This document shows, piece after piece, positions 1 through 11,925 of a DNA stretch of 64,000 bases. The notes below the pieces were generated by a model. The model made no database searches. It saw only the letters and a program-made list of their open reading frames with translations, and was not told the DNA's origin. The translations under genes were made by a program, and so were the position numbers. Source of the DNA: Cavia porcellus. Taxonomy: Eukaryota > Chordata > Mammalia > Rodentia > Caviidae. The stretch covers positions 18,319,501 to 18,383,500 of the forward strand of contig NW_026947492.1 of NCBI RefSeq assembly GCF_034190915.1, given 5' to 3'. Numbering within the stretch: position 1 is the stretch's first letter; every line of letters begins with the position of its first letter.

Positions 1-42
<42 letters not shown>
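1..42. repeat. Compound microsatellite (AC)n(AT)n
   Basis: The window opens inside a compound dinucleotide repeat: ten AC units followed by about eleven AT units. It probably continues to the left of the window edge. Confidence 0.97.
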
Positions 43-1189
43 GTAAAATATATTCAGTGGCAAATACATTGAAGTAAAAGTAAATTATAGCAAATATTAT
101 CCTGTTAAACATAATTTTTGGCTTATTTGTAATAAAAAGTATAAGTAAATTCAAAGTGTTTGTAGAATAATTATTATTTTATTGATATATATTTACATTT
201 CATGATGCATATTGAATAAGTAGAACATCGGGTAAAATATTTCTACTAACTTAGTGTGTAGTGGTTTATTGTTAGTTTTAAAAGCAATAATTATTATAAC
301 AATTATATCTTTATTTTCAAATGTTTAATACCATCTTACACAGTAATAAATGAAAGTGTTATAAATCACAATTGGTCTTATTATAATCCTGGAGTGCATA
401 CCTGCTGTTCTCTTGTCATTCTCTGTTTTGCTGTCATTAGCAGTGAAAGATGGAATTATATCCAATCGTGTTTAATAATAAGCAAGATGACACAGGTTCT
501 CAGGTATGGGTGTCAGGTGGTAGAGTTTTCCAAGTCTAAACCTACTCAAAAACACAATAAGAAAAGGAATAGTAGTGAGAAAGGAAAAAAAATAGAAAAA
601 AGGACCAGATTGAGGGAGTCTGATTATGCTTTAAGGTTCACACCTCTTGAAGACATTTGATCTTAACCCAATTATAAGTACATTTTTATGTTTTTCATGT
701 ACCAGTCAAAATACATTAATTCTTTAAAAGAAAATATTTCATCAAATCCTGGGGTCTTAAACACAAACAATATTGATAAATAAAGGTGCTCTGTCATATT
801 GGGGACTTGTGTGGTTAGGTGAGGAAGCTGAAATTTTTTGTCAGTTACAAACTCAGCATAATTTTCCAAAATAGGGATGTCCCAGGAGACAGAAAGCCCA
901 TGAAGGGAACAGAAGAAAATGAATAGAAAATGTTGTTTCATCTGTTGCTTCATAAACACATTATTATTTAGATGAACTGCGAGAAATGTCAAATATATAG
1001 AAACAAAAGTCAAACAAGATAAGCTCTAAGAGAAATGGTAAGACAAGCCTAAGAAGCTATATAAAACACTGATTGTAGAACATACATGGATGTGAGAAAA
1101 ATCTCTTCAAAGTTCCTAATAAAAATGTAGTGTCTTTAATCTGTTTACGTTATTACCACTTCCAATTACAATATATTATTCCCCTGAAT
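43..1189. other. Intergenic AT-rich DNA, no recognised gene
   Basis: This is AT-rich sequence with no repeat family I can name. A 113-codon open frame lies on the minus strand at 672-1013. It matches nothing I recognise and has no paralogue in the window, so I treat it as chance. Confidence 0.6.
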
Positions 1190-2097
1190 TTAAATACCAA
1201 CTTTCCTCAAGGCAATTTTAACATCCTTCTTCAAACTGCAGATCAGAGTATTGAGCGTGGGTTTTACATTGGTGCAGAAAACAAAAGAACCTTTTCCCTG
1301 GTTGACAAATTCAGGAAAAGAACATTTCAACTGCATGAATGCAGCTGACCTCAAGAAGAAAGAAATGGCAATGATGTGATAGCAACAGGAACTGAAGGCC
1401 TTGGATCTTCTTTGTGTGGAATTGATGCACAGGAAGCTTGTGAGCAAGAAAGTATAAGAAATTAGTGTGATGACGCTGAGGACTGTGATGTTAACACCCA
1501 CCACAATGAGCACTATTTCTTCATTGACGTAGGTTCTTGTGCAAGAGAGTTGGAGGAGGGACAGGATGTCACACAAGTAATGGTTGATGACACTGGCCCT
1601 GAAGAAGGTCAGGAGAAGCAGGCAGCCTGTGTGAGCACTGGCTCCAGAAAAGCCCATTGTATAGGGAGCAAGAGATAGCCCAGAACAGACTTTCTGGGGC
1701 CTGGTGATCTCACACAGCAGTGGGTGACAGATGGCTAAATAGCAATTATAGGTCATTGCAGTCAACATGTAGCACTCAGAGATGACAAAGAAGAGAAAGA
1801 AAAACAGCTGAGTTATGCACCCTGCATAGGAGATGCCATTCTTCTTTGAGACAAAGTTCACCAGCATTTGGGGAGTGAAAACAGATGAGTAACAGAGATC
1901 CATGGAGGAGAGGTTGAAGAGGAAATAGTACATGGGGGTGTAGAGGTGAGTACTGAGAACAGAGTGATAGAGTCAGAATAACAATGTAGATCATCAGGAA
2001 CAGGTAAAAGAAGGGTGTCTGGAGCTCTGGGAGATCTGTTAGTCCAGTAAAAAAAAAATTCAATCACCAAGGGCTCATTTCCATTCAGCACTGCCAT
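1190..2097 (-). pseudogene. OR8B3: Olfactory receptor pseudogene, OR8B2/OR8B3-like
   Basis: This is a class II odorant receptor (7-TM GPCR) remnant of the OR8B subfamily. The original start is probably the ATG at 2097-2095, just after a candidate 3' splice site at 2109-2108. The frame is lost in a run of ten T (minus strand) at 2058-2049, next to the family's [13 protein letters not shown] motif. It is lost again near 1990-1960, where the end of TM1 and the first intracellular loop are shortened. From about 1933 to 1190 one frame stays open for 247 codons, covering TM2 to the C-terminus, with TPQMLVNFVSKKN, FVISECYMLTAM and NHYLCDIL recognisable. Key motifs are damaged: MAYDRYVAIC has become MTYNCYLAIC, and [15 protein letters not shown] has become PTLNTLICSLKKDV with one codon missing. 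Resemblance is best to OR8B2/OR8B3, recalled rather than searched; the two cannot be separated here. It is non-functional as a receptor. Confidence 0.9.
1310..1439. repeat. 130-bp direct duplication, copy 1 (inside the OR pseudogene)
   Basis: This segment matches 2416-2545 in the same orientation over 130 bases, with two substitutions and no gap by eye. It corresponds to the TM6 region of the pseudogene (minus strand, around RRSKAFSSCCYH). Confidence 0.95.
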
Positions 2098-2107
2098 TGT
2101 TGAAAAT

Positions 2108-2109
2108 CT
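2108..2109 (-). other. Candidate 3' splice site (AG) upstream of the OR pseudogene
   Basis: On the minus strand a pyrimidine-rich tract (TTCTTCTGTTCTCTTAG) ends 10 bases before the former ATG. OR genes usually have a non-coding 5' exon spliced to the coding exon just upstream of the start. The other three OR loci here show the same arrangement. Confidence 0.5.
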
Positions 2110-2415
2110 AAGAGAACAGAAGAAAATTTTATCAAGATACAGCTTTCTATTCTAAACCCTCATTCCCAGTGGAGAGAATACAAGGGCTTTTGCATTTTTT
2201 TCTTTCTTCACAGCAACTAAATATATACCTTCCCCTCGACATTGCCATCATGCCTTCTTTGGTCCACGTGAGCTGAAAAATGCTTCTCTCCTGACAGAAG
2301 AAGTTAGAATGCCTGAGATATAACTGGCAGAGCAGCTTCTGCAGTGAGGATGTGGCTGTCAAATTTCCCTCTAATTCATCTAGCCTACCTCTTCCTAGTT
2401 TCTATATGTGTGTCG

Positions 2416-2545
2416 TTCAGGAAAAGAACATTTCAACTGCCTGAATGCAGCTGACCCCAAGAAGAAAGAAATGGCAATGATGTGATAGCAACAGGAACTG
2501 AAGGCCTTGGATCTTCTTTGTGTGGAATTGATGCACAGGAAGCTT
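2416..2545. repeat. 130-bp direct duplication, copy 2 (orphan OR fragment)
   Basis: This is a second copy of 1310-1439 lying 5' of the OR pseudogene, with no other receptor sequence around it. About 98-99% identity by eye implies recent copying. Just to its right is a short tandem, AGCTTATACCC repeated about twice, which may mark the junction. Confidence 0.93.
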
Positions 2546-2827
2546 ATACCCAGCTTATACCCAGTTCCCCTGTCCCGCCAGCAAGACAGAAATCCTTTAG
2601 GTAAAAGACCAGACCAATATTCTGCTTCCTAGGAGAAAGTCCCACATAGTCTATGATGCCTTACTACAAGAACTCATAAGGTCAACCATGATAAACAGTT
2701 GCCATTAAATATTTATAATTAACCACACATCCCAGTGTATCTCTCACTTCAAACCCAACTGAAAGAAAGATGAAGAAAGGATGGTGAATGTATTTCCAAT
2801 GTGTTTATTTATTTGTTTATTTATCAT

Positions 2828-2968
2828 TTAGAGACAGGGTATCACTATAGTGTTCAGGTTGGCTTGGAACTCATCATGTAGTGTAGGCTGGCCTCTTACT
2901 CCTTGTCATCTTCCTGCCTCAGCCTCCAGAGTGCTGGGATTACAGACAGGCACTATAACACCTGGTGC
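2828..2968 (-). repeat. B1-type SINE, antisense
   Basis: The plus strand reads as the reverse complement of a 7SL-derived B1 monomer: GAGACAGGGT, then GGCTGGCCTC, then AGTGCTGGGATTACAG. The element's sense is therefore the minus strand. It is diverged from the mouse consensus, for example at the former TGTAGCCCAGG block. Confidence 0.85.
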
Positions 2969-4139
2969 CAATTCTAATGATTTTTTTTGTTTGTTTGTTT
3001 CCAACAACTTTTATAGGAAGACATGAAATAAAAGTATCATCCTCTTGGGTGCTGGTTATGTAGTGGTAAATAATGGGGGAAACGTATCCAACTTTATACA
3101 GTTCTTCTGTGTGTATAGCAAACATCAATATTTTTATTAACAAAGAAATCTCTCTCCTTCAGCTGCTGGGCCTCCAAGAGCTGCACAGCTGACATGCTGT
3201 CAGACTGAGGATGAAGCTGGGTAAATGAGACAGATTCAGATAGTAAGATCAGAGCTCTGTAGTGCTAAATTTCTTGGTTTTTTTTTTTTTTCAAAATGAG
3301 AGTTCTCATTTTTTAGCCACATTGAACATGAGAGAGTCAAATAGAGACAGAATTAATTCACTTTCCTCCCATTCATGCAGCTCAGTACTGAATAGAATGT
3401 GTGCCTCACCACCAGGGTCCTAAAGTGGAACTGACATCTGAGGAAGCAGAGCTGACCAGCTGCAATCACAGAATCTCCTCCCAAAAAGATGACTGCACAG
3501 TTTGCACAATCGGAATGTTCCTGGAGGCATTCTGAGGCTTGATCAAACTTCTAGCTAAATATTTTTCAAGAGAGTGTGAAGGAAAGCCACAGACTTGACC
3601 TCAGAGCTACCATGTCCTAAGGCCCATGGTATTTGCTTAATGCTTTTCATCCTTTTGGACCCAATAGAAATCCAGGAGTAGGGGACCCTGGAAATCTTTC
3701 CAATGGTGATAAAGAAAAAAAGAAAAAAACAACAGTGTGTGTTTATACCTTCATTCATGACAGTAGATGTGATCTTCCCACCAGTAATCTCAAGCATAGG
3801 TAGGCTCTACTATAGTTCACACACATATAAGTGTAACTAATGTCATTTAAATATTCACAAATCCCAGTTATAGTGCACGTAATAGTTTTGGTAAAAATTT
3901 ATGCCTAATCTAATAAAGTATATGTGTTATGTTTATTTTTAATATTTTTATATCTTTTGTGTAGTCAGTATTAAACAATATATATTTTATAAAGTAAGAT
4001 TGGTTTTTTATGTCACAAAATTCAATTATCTTGGGTCCTTCTGTCTCAAAATGTCTTTGCCTTAACAAATTAAAATCAAATACATAAGAAAAATTACTAT
4101 ATATGGGCAGTCATGTGAAAAAAATATGACCCTAGAATT
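2969..4139. other. Intergenic, no recognised gene
   Basis: No gene or confident repeat is seen. A near-perfect palindrome (AAAATGAGA-GT-TCTCATTTT) lies at 3293-3312, next to a T-run. Confidence 0.5.
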
Positions 4140-5430
4140 CCCCTGTATATACAAGTTTCTTGGTTACTTTTCTTTCATTGCTACCAAAGTCTGATGCCAG
4201 CTGGAGCAATAGCCAGGCTTTTCTCTCTCTCTAGGCTATAGGGGTCCAGTGCCTGAATTTCTGGGCACGCAGCCTGATTCTGAGAAACAGATTCTCTATG
4301 TTGCCTCCATTCTGGAACCTGGTGCAGTCACTGCCATTTTGGAACCTCATGTGGCAACTGCTGCCATTCTGGAACATGGTGCTCTGTAGCTTTCTCCTCC
4401 AAGCAAAGTTTTTCACTTTTGTAGTTTTGAAGATTCACAGCATGATAACTCACTGCTGCTTGTGATGCCCTAAAACCACCTTTCATATTCTCCTCTTCCT
4501 TCTCAACAATAGAGACCTCAACTCTATCTTTGCAGTCTGCAGATTTACTAGAGCTTTTTTCCTGGCCAAACTCACAACATTTAAAATCATACTGCTGAGA
4601 TCTTTGCTCTTGACTCACAATATAAATCTGGCTAAAAGCCCCTAAAAAAATCCATACCACCACCTCAACATTGGACTGCCTTGAAATTTCTTCTGCCGGG
4701 TCAATTAGTTCACCAACCTTAATCTCAGTCTCAAACAAAATCTATGTACATGAGCAAAATGTGTTCAAGCTTTCTGCCAAGCCATAACACACATTGTCTG
4801 GAGTACAACAATCAATGGAGTCTTTCTTTCCAGAAGAAATTTCTCAAGGCTAGACTCTACTGGCAGGATTTCTATCAGCTTTCTGGTCTTGTGAGCCCTT
4901 ATGAGACTCTTCCATGCAGGACAACCTAAGCCATTCCAACTCTATGCTTTCAAGTGACATCTCTGAACCATTCCAAACTATTCCCAAAAGCCATTCCCAA
5001 AGGTTCTTGAACCACATGGTCAGGTGTAGTCAAAATAAAAACCTCATTCGTTTAGTACCAAATTCTTTCATGTTAAACAAAATACCTGACACCCAAAATT
5101 AAGGACAGCAAAGTTTATTTAGCTGACAGTTCATGTAGGTTTCAGTCCGTACACAACTGGCTCCAAGGTAAGGTGTTGTGACTGAGGATTAACCATTCAT
5201 GGCAGACACAAGTGACAAGAGCAAAAGAGCAGAAGAGGAAAGCACATCACCTTCTCTTTCTTATATTGTATGAAGGTTACCCACCCCTGTGTGGATGCAA
5301 CAGCATTAGACAATAAACCAGCATTAGACAACAAACCAATCATGAATGCTAGATTAAACTTCCTCCATGACTGCAAGAGGCTTTGGGGGGACACCCAGAC
5401 ACAAACCATAATAATAGCTCATGGGACAGC
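4140..5430 (-). mobile_element. Probable MaLR-type LTR retroelement remnant, minus strand
   Basis: The right part (about 5100-5430) looks like a MaLR LTR in antisense. It starts with GTTTATTTAGCTGACAGTTCATG, passes a CATGGCAGACAC block, and ends in GGGGGGACACCCAGACACAAACCAT, the usual complement of an LTR start. The left part would then be degraded internal sequence. It keeps a 136-codon minus-strand open frame (4738-4328) that I do not recognise. Three copies of a CCATTYTGGAAC motif lie 27-30 bp apart at 4306-4375. A short tandem (AGCATTAGACAAYAAACC, twice) sits near 5303-5338. Family assignment is by recalled resemblance only. Confidence 0.38.
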
Positions 5431-5947
5431 ATCTATTTTTTTGTTTTGTTTTGTAATACTTTTATATATACAGGTACTTGTGAATGTGATACATAGATTC
5501 CCTTGAACTCTGCCCATTTTTGTACTCTGGCAACCATTAATCTCTTCTCTATTTCCATTGTTTGGTCATTTTGTGAACAGTGTATTGATATATAAAATAT
5601 AAAACTTCTGAGATTGATTTTTTTTACTAAGTAAAAGAATCTTTGGGGACTTGAATTTGGATCCATCCACGTTTTTGGTACATTAACAATTTGTTCTTGT
5701 TATTGATGAGTAGTATCCCATTTGTGATAAAATGAATTTATTTAGCCTCTGCAATAATGAGTTCAAAGTCCTTGTTTAGACAGAAATGCAGTTTGTTTGT
5801 GGAAAATGATTGAGGAGCAGGGATAGAAGATCACAACAGAGACTGATTTTCTTTAAGTCAACAAGTTCTCCTCCTGTCTCCTCCAAGAATAAAGAGTAGA
5901 ACACTCAGATTTGCATATGTCTTATAATCTCTGCCAAAGACAAAGTG

Positions 5948-5980
5948 AATATACAGTATGTCTGTGGCATACTGTATATT
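5948..5980. repeat. Perfect 13-bp inverted repeat (hairpin)
   Basis: AATATACAGTATG (5948-5960) and its exact reverse complement CATACTGTATATT (5968-5980) are separated by seven bases. No function is assigned. Confidence 0.9.
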
Positions 5981-6954
5981 TTTCATACCCTGCAAGCAAC
6001 AAGCTATTCTCCACCCCCATAAGTTCAGTTGATGCATAAATTATGCAAAAGTGGACCAGGCAGGAGCATTGGCTGCCATGAGGCACCAAGTGATGACTCA
6101 GTTATAAGCACCTGCCCACATCATGTACTATAATGCGTCACTCTCAGTGATAGTCAATCCACAGGTCCAATGACCCCATTAGCCAATGGTTGGAGTTATA
6201 CTCAAAGTATCCAAGTCCATGAGACTATACACCTGAGACTGAAGATACCCCACACATTACTGGTGGAGCAGAAGGCTACATATATAGAGAGAGAGAATTT
6301 TTTCAAAAATCTAAAAATTAATTAAGGATTGTGACATATTCCTACATAATTTGAGCTTGGAGCACTATTTCTTGTGTACCACATATGCCTCAACAGCAGT
6401 CAAAAGGCTTAATGCCTGAGGAGTTTGATTTCTGTCCATCAGTGTGTGACCACTAGATATGCTGGGAAGGAATAACTTCAAATCTCAGGCTTAAGAAGAG
6501 GAAAATAATTTTTAAGACTCAAAATGGAATGGAGGCTGGAACAAACCAGATTGTCTGCTTCACTCTTCTTGCATATACTTTCTTAAGACCAAAAAATTCT
6601 GAAATAAGATAATGAATAAATATGCAGATAATAAAGGGTATAAATAAGATAAACTAGCCAGGAATAATGGGATTTAAGAACAACATATTTGTGAGTTCTG
6701 ATGGTTTTCATGGGACATTTGCAAAACAAGTCAAAAAGCAAAGAAAAACTTTTCTAACCAAAGGAATATAAAAATATATATTCTGGCAGCATAAAAAGTG
6801 TCTAACATTTATCAATATAATCCCTAAGAAAAGCTAGCTTTCAACTATGCCCTCAAGAATGAAGTAGAGAGTTTAACTTGCACTTCCTGTTTGGTGATAG
6901 CAATAATCTCTGACTCTTTGACATGCATAATCCAGGGGATCAGGTGGAGGAGGA

Positions 6955-6978
6955 ACTTCCACCTGCGCTGGTGGAAGT
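6955..6978. repeat. Perfect 9-bp inverted repeat (hairpin)
   Basis: ACTTCCACC and GGTGGAAGT flank a six-base centre (TGCGCT). It lies in a locally GC-richer stretch. No function is assigned. Confidence 0.85.
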
Positions 6979-9144
6979 AGGTGAAAATCTGATGCCATGA
7001 TTATAGCCAAGTAACCATCCAAACTTACTTAAGTTGCAGAAGCAAACAAAACTGAACAAGGTGATGGTAGGTGGAACATCACTTACCTGCCAGTGTGGTG
7101 TCAGTGAAGCCAAGTGCGAAGCTGAGTTCCACTTCATCCAACAACACTTCAGTGCAACGAAGTGATGTGAGGTGTAACACACTGCACTCCACGCCACACT
7201 ACCGTCAACAAGGTCAGCGAGAAAGCTAACTCCTACCTGTACTTGGTGCAAGGATGTTCTGACCATTTTTCACCATGGCTTAGGAGACATAGCGAAGCTA
7301 AGGGGAGCTGGACTTCCATGCATCAGAAGCTAGGTGATAATGAGTCAGAACTCCAAAATCAAGGCATAATAATCAGGGATTTATCAAAATCTAAACATGT
7401 ACATCCATCCAGATCTGCACAGTAGCATCAACAGGCTGATTGCTTACTGAAAAAGAGACTCTAATGAATGTATAGTCTCACTAATAAACAAATATGAAGC
7501 ATGTTATTGAAAATCATGCTGCCAAAAACACATTTAACTACAACTTGAAAAAATAATAAACCATAGCTGCCACCTTCAAAAATTAAAATTATCTACATTT
7601 TGTCAAGTAGTAATCATAAAAGTGCTTCAGTAAACAATTGCAAATATTCTTGCAACAAATGAGAAACTCTTTTAGAAAAATACACCAACAAACTTGATAT
7701 ATTTTTGGGAAGAAAATTTTGCTACTGGAAAGAGTCAAAATACATACTTTGCCTTATTGTTGCCTCTACTAACAGCCAAAACAATCCTAGAATTGGAAAG
7801 ACACAAATAGGAGGCTCTGAAGGGTAGAAAGGAGAAAGCCAACTGGCTAGTGAACCCTGGACCCGTAGAAAGCATCATGGGAAGTTTTCTGGCTTTCTTT
7901 TTGGCTTCATATCCCCCAAATCTGGACCTAAATAAGCTAGGAACACAGAAATGCCAACAAACATCCACAGTCTGCTTTAAAAGTCCAAGCAAACATGTGC
8001 TATTCCTAACCAAAGCACAATAAAATTAGCAGCAGAATTCTTCTGAAAATCCAAAATTGTGCTTGATAGTTGGAGCTAGATGGAAATGTATAGATAATAA
8101 ACATTCTACTGCAGCCAAACACCACAGTACAAACAATCCCACCCAAAACCACAATAGCAGGGGCTGAGTAGGAGGCTTACACCTCACCCACACAAAGCTA
8201 TAATGAATCATCTCAAAGCACATTCCCTCACATTCACACACAAGCACAAGAATGATAGAGGAGAATCAGGAGTTTCAGTCACCCAGCAGTAACTAGATCA
8301 CCACAAAGACTTCACTTGTTGGAACAAACAACACATGCCAACACAAAGATCCCAGAAATGGTAGAATTATCTGAGTGAAGGGACACAGTAGATGGCAAGT
8401 TTCTAACTTCATTTAAACTTGTAGACTTTCATGTTTTACATAGATCATTTAACTCCTAGATAAATCATGTAAAATTGTACTGTCAGACAAATTTAAAATT
8501 CTATAAAAAAACCAAAACAGCATTCTATAACCTATCCAGCTATCCACAGATAAAAGAAGAAAGGTGACTCAAAATAAGGAGACAATGACACACTTTGACA
8601 GAAATAGATCTATGTTTAAGAAATAATTAATAGTATTGCTTTTAAAAGAGAATATAAAGGAGAAAAATAGAAGCAAGATTTCTTCACTATATGTGCTGCT
8701 CTACAAGGAACCGTTTCTCTGTCATGCATGAATTAAAATTGACTCACTCAAAATTATCCTATATTTTTCTTCATTATGCTAGAGCTGAGCCTTCTGAAAT
8801 TACATTTTTACATGCCAGCCAGTTTAGTATTTGATCAAATCAATATGCAGTGCTTCTGCCAGAATTTTTTAAACCATATCTAAAAATGCAAGAAAACAAA
8901 TTGAAATTAAATGAAAATGATATGCATTCTTGACATCAATTTAATCACACGCAATGTAAAGCAGCAAGTATACCACTCCCACATGTTCCATTAGGTACTA
9001 TGTAAAGAGCCACAAACTAGAGTTGAAAATGTGTGCCTTGTCTTTGCACACATGTAGAATTGTGTACTGACCCAGTACACAATTTCCCACGGTGGAAAGT
9101 GCAGGGGCGAGGAAAACCCTCACCACATCAGCTGGCAGCCAGAA

Positions 9145-9575
9145 TACAGGCTGTCTTGGTCCATTATGTGTTGCCATAAGAAAGAACCAAGACTAGTATA
9201 AGACAGTTTGGGACTTAACTATCCCCAGAAAGTCACCTATGTTGATAGGTAGAGCTTTAGAAACTGATCGGATCATGACAATGTATTCATACACTGATGT
9301 GCTCAGTACCTAACATGCCATTGGAAGGCAGTGCCTGCTGGGAGGTGGTTCATGGAGGATGTGAGCTTCTCTTCTTGTTGTACATACTCCTCTCTGTCTC
9401 TGCATCCTGGTTGCCACGGGATGAGCTGCCATTCTCCCCTAGGCCTTTCCACCATGCTGTTTCTGCTTTGGATTCAATCAACTTTGTACTGAACACACTG
9501 GAAACTGTGAGCCACATAAACTCCCTTTTTGAGCTGCATGAGTCAGGTATTTTGTCCCAATGATAGGGAAGGAAT
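9145..9575 (+). mobile_element. MaLR-type LTR, plus strand
   Basis: The layout fits a mammalian-apparent LTR retrotransposon LTR. It has an AACCAAGACTAGTATAAGACAG start, then a TTCCACCATGCTG block, then GGAAACTGTGAGCCACATAAACTC, then TTTGTCCCAATGATAGGGAAGGAATGA near the end. It has no coding capacity. The exact subfamily is not determined. Confidence 0.5.
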
Positions 9576-9990
9576 GAATATAATTAGGTACTAAATAAAG
9601 AAAACAGGTTTATTTACTTGTTTCTATTTTGGTGGCTGAGATATGAAGATTGGGCAGCCCCAGACATCAGCCTCTCATGAAGGCACTCTGGGTTATATCA
9701 CAACAGGTTAGAAAAACTGCAAGGGAAACAAGTGCGTGGAGAAAGGACACACATGGGGACACACTTGCTTTATAACTGTGTGTGCTTACAGGAAGAACTC
9801 ACTGCAATAAACCAGCACTACACCCCCCATCAGGATGGTGTCCACAGAAGCTACTTGCCTCCCCTGGTTTCCGCCCCTTAAATGTCCGCTACCTCTCAAA
9901 ATCCCCACAAAGGAGACCAAACTTCCAGTACATGAGCATTTGGGGGACAGATTCAGACCAAATCCTAGCATAGAGCTAGGACATTGAAAC
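9576..9990 (-). mobile_element. Probable MaLR-type LTR, antisense
   Basis: It starts with GGTTTATTTACTTG and ends with CATGAGCATTTGGGGGACAGATTCAGACCAAATCCTAGCA. This matches the reverse-complement layout of the same broad LTR class as the preceding element, so the two appear to abut in opposite orientation. Confidence 0.42.
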
Positions 9991-11229
9991 CCAGTCAGTA
10001 GCATGCTCCCACCTGTTAAATTTATTAACAGTAATGCAAACATGGGACACTTGAGGACCATTTGTGTGATAACAACAGGATTCAGGATTGATGAAAGTTG
10101 TATGGAACAAGGGTGTGACACTATGGCTGAAATATATCTTATCCTTGCCCTCTGATGTTGCCTTCATATTTTAAATCTCCAAGTATCATTTTACAACCTC
10201 ATATTAAATTTCTGTATCTTTAAAAGTCTTTCTATCAATTTCTAGAATCACTTTCTGTTACTTGTCAATCTTGACACAGTGTTTTTCCTCTGTACTAAAC
10301 TTAATAATGGATTAACTAGTGAGTACTTATCTACAAAAAAATCAACATCTAAGTTAAAAACATGAATAATTGTTGAAAAAGTCGAGTGCTTGACAATTAA
10401 TAATTGAAAATAAAGGTTTTCCTAACTTACTCTGCACCATATTTTTCAAAGGAACAACTCCAGCTTCCTATTGTGACAATCAATGTCATTAATAGCATTC
10501 CTAGTAATGAATTTTCCTTCATGGAACATTAACCTCATCTGCTACAATTATGGTGATTTTCAGTACAAATTATGAGAGGTAAATTGAAAACAAAGTATAC
10601 AATTATAATAATTATAAGGAATGCATAACCAGCTGTATTGCTTAACTTGAGGTACATTCAAAGCAAATGCTCATGATGAATTTTGGTAACAAAACATGGA
10701 TGGCACTTTGGAACCCAGATAAATTCAGTATAGCATAAATTTTACTCACTTTGGGCTCTGGGTTCCATGATACATGATTAGGATAAAAGCTTAGTAGAAG
10801 AGAATTAACAAAAAAGAAATGTGTCATATAGTGTTCACTGTCTATCTGCTCGACACTCAGGTCTCCTGTGTATTTCCAGGGCTAGAAACCTACTACCAGC
10901 AGTAACATTGCTGATCCCTTGATAAAATGACAAGTAATTTACATGACATTTGTCCTGAAAATTCTTGAAGTCCGACATGAACTACAAGATGATTGTATAG
11001 TCACACTGAAGATGATGTGCACATTGTTACTCAAGCAACATAAGATGGTTTAAGAGGCTGAAAGTCTCAATAGAGAAAATAAGACTTAACTAGGAGACTG
11101 ACAAAGAAAGAAGATTAATTGAACAAAGAGGTCACTGTGTGTGTCCAAGGAGAAATATAGGACAGTGATTGGGAGTGTTCTAGAAGGAATAACATGAGAA
11201 AATGACCAAAAGTAACAGCACAATGCATC
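9991..11229. other. Intergenic, nothing recognised
   Basis: AT-rich DNA without a recognised gene or repeat. It ends where homology to the right-hand inverted arm begins. Confidence 0.5.
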
Positions 11230-11785
11230 CAGGAAGAACAAATTTTAAATTTGCTCCAGAATTCGTTGTATTTGGAGAACTCTTTGTGAGTATAAAGTGA
11301 TTAGTATTACTGGAAGTATATGGCTTCAATAAGTATTTCTTGATGGGTAAATTGATTTCAACTCTTGAGAAAAGACATACGAATTTCTCTAATGTTGCTG
11401 GCCTTTGGTACACATCTGCTAAACTGTCATTCAAAATAAGAAAATGAAATGGATAAGAAATTAAATACTAAAAAGAAATGTCTATTTTCTTCATAAAATT
11501 AAGTGTTAAAAACATTTCTCATGTACAGAACTGAACAAAAAGCACTGTAGGGAAGGAGACTGGGACCAAGTAATTCAGACTTATACTGGTGAATTTCTGG
11601 GCACCCTTTGAATGTTTTCTCAAATATACACCCACTATCACACAGGCCCAAGGTTTCTGCTCTCGCTCAACACCAAGGCAATATCAGATACTTGCTGACT
11701 TGTCCTGCACTGTAAGACAAGGCCAGAGCATTCCAAACTTGAGTATCCTGAAAGCTGATGATGACAAAAGAGAAATACACGTGGT

Positions 11786-11798
11786 GAAAGATAGAGAC
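11786..11798. repeat. Target-site duplication, left (ID SINE)
   Basis: GAAAGATAGAGAC is repeated exactly at 11926-11938. The mirror site in the right arm (near 33.37 kb) has only one GAAAGAAAGAGAT-like copy, which is the empty site. Confidence 0.9.
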
Positions 11799-11925
11799 AA
11801 AGGGGCTGGGGATTTAGCTCAGTGGCATAAGCGCCTGCCTTGCAAGCAGGCAGTCGTGAGTTCGATCCCTGGTACCAATAAAAAAGAAAAAGACCAAAAA
11901 AAAAAAAAAGAAGAAGAAGAAGAAA
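11799..11925 (+). repeat. ID-type tRNA-derived SINE, full length
   Basis: It begins GGGGCTGGGGATTTAGCTCA (A-box region) at 11802 and carries GAGTTCGATCCC (B-box). It ends in a GGTACC-containing tail followed by A-rich and GAA-rich sequence. It is flanked by 13-bp target-site duplications, as expected for L1-mediated insertion. It is a SINE and not a functional tRNA gene: there is no proper acceptor-stem pairing and the tail is A-rich. Confidence 0.95.

Larger units (their letters stand above)
5431..9144. other. Intergenic, no recognised gene; two strong hairpins
   Basis: No convincing coding frame is present. A 13-bp perfect stem with a 7-base loop lies at 5948-5980, and a 9-bp stem with a 6-base loop at 6955-6978. 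Around 8300-8400 the sequence is weakly reminiscent of an old L1/HAL1 5' region (GATCCCAGAAATGGTAGAAT), which I cannot confirm. Confidence 0.45.

Noticed and set aside
672..1013. 113-codon minus-strand frame as a possible gene
   Set aside because: No recognisable domain, no neighbour or paralogue support, in AT-rich DNA.
11802..11870. tRNA gene-like sequence with A- and B-box motifs
   Set aside because: It is the head of an ID SINE: A-rich tail, target-site duplications and several related copies in the window. It is not a functional tRNA gene.
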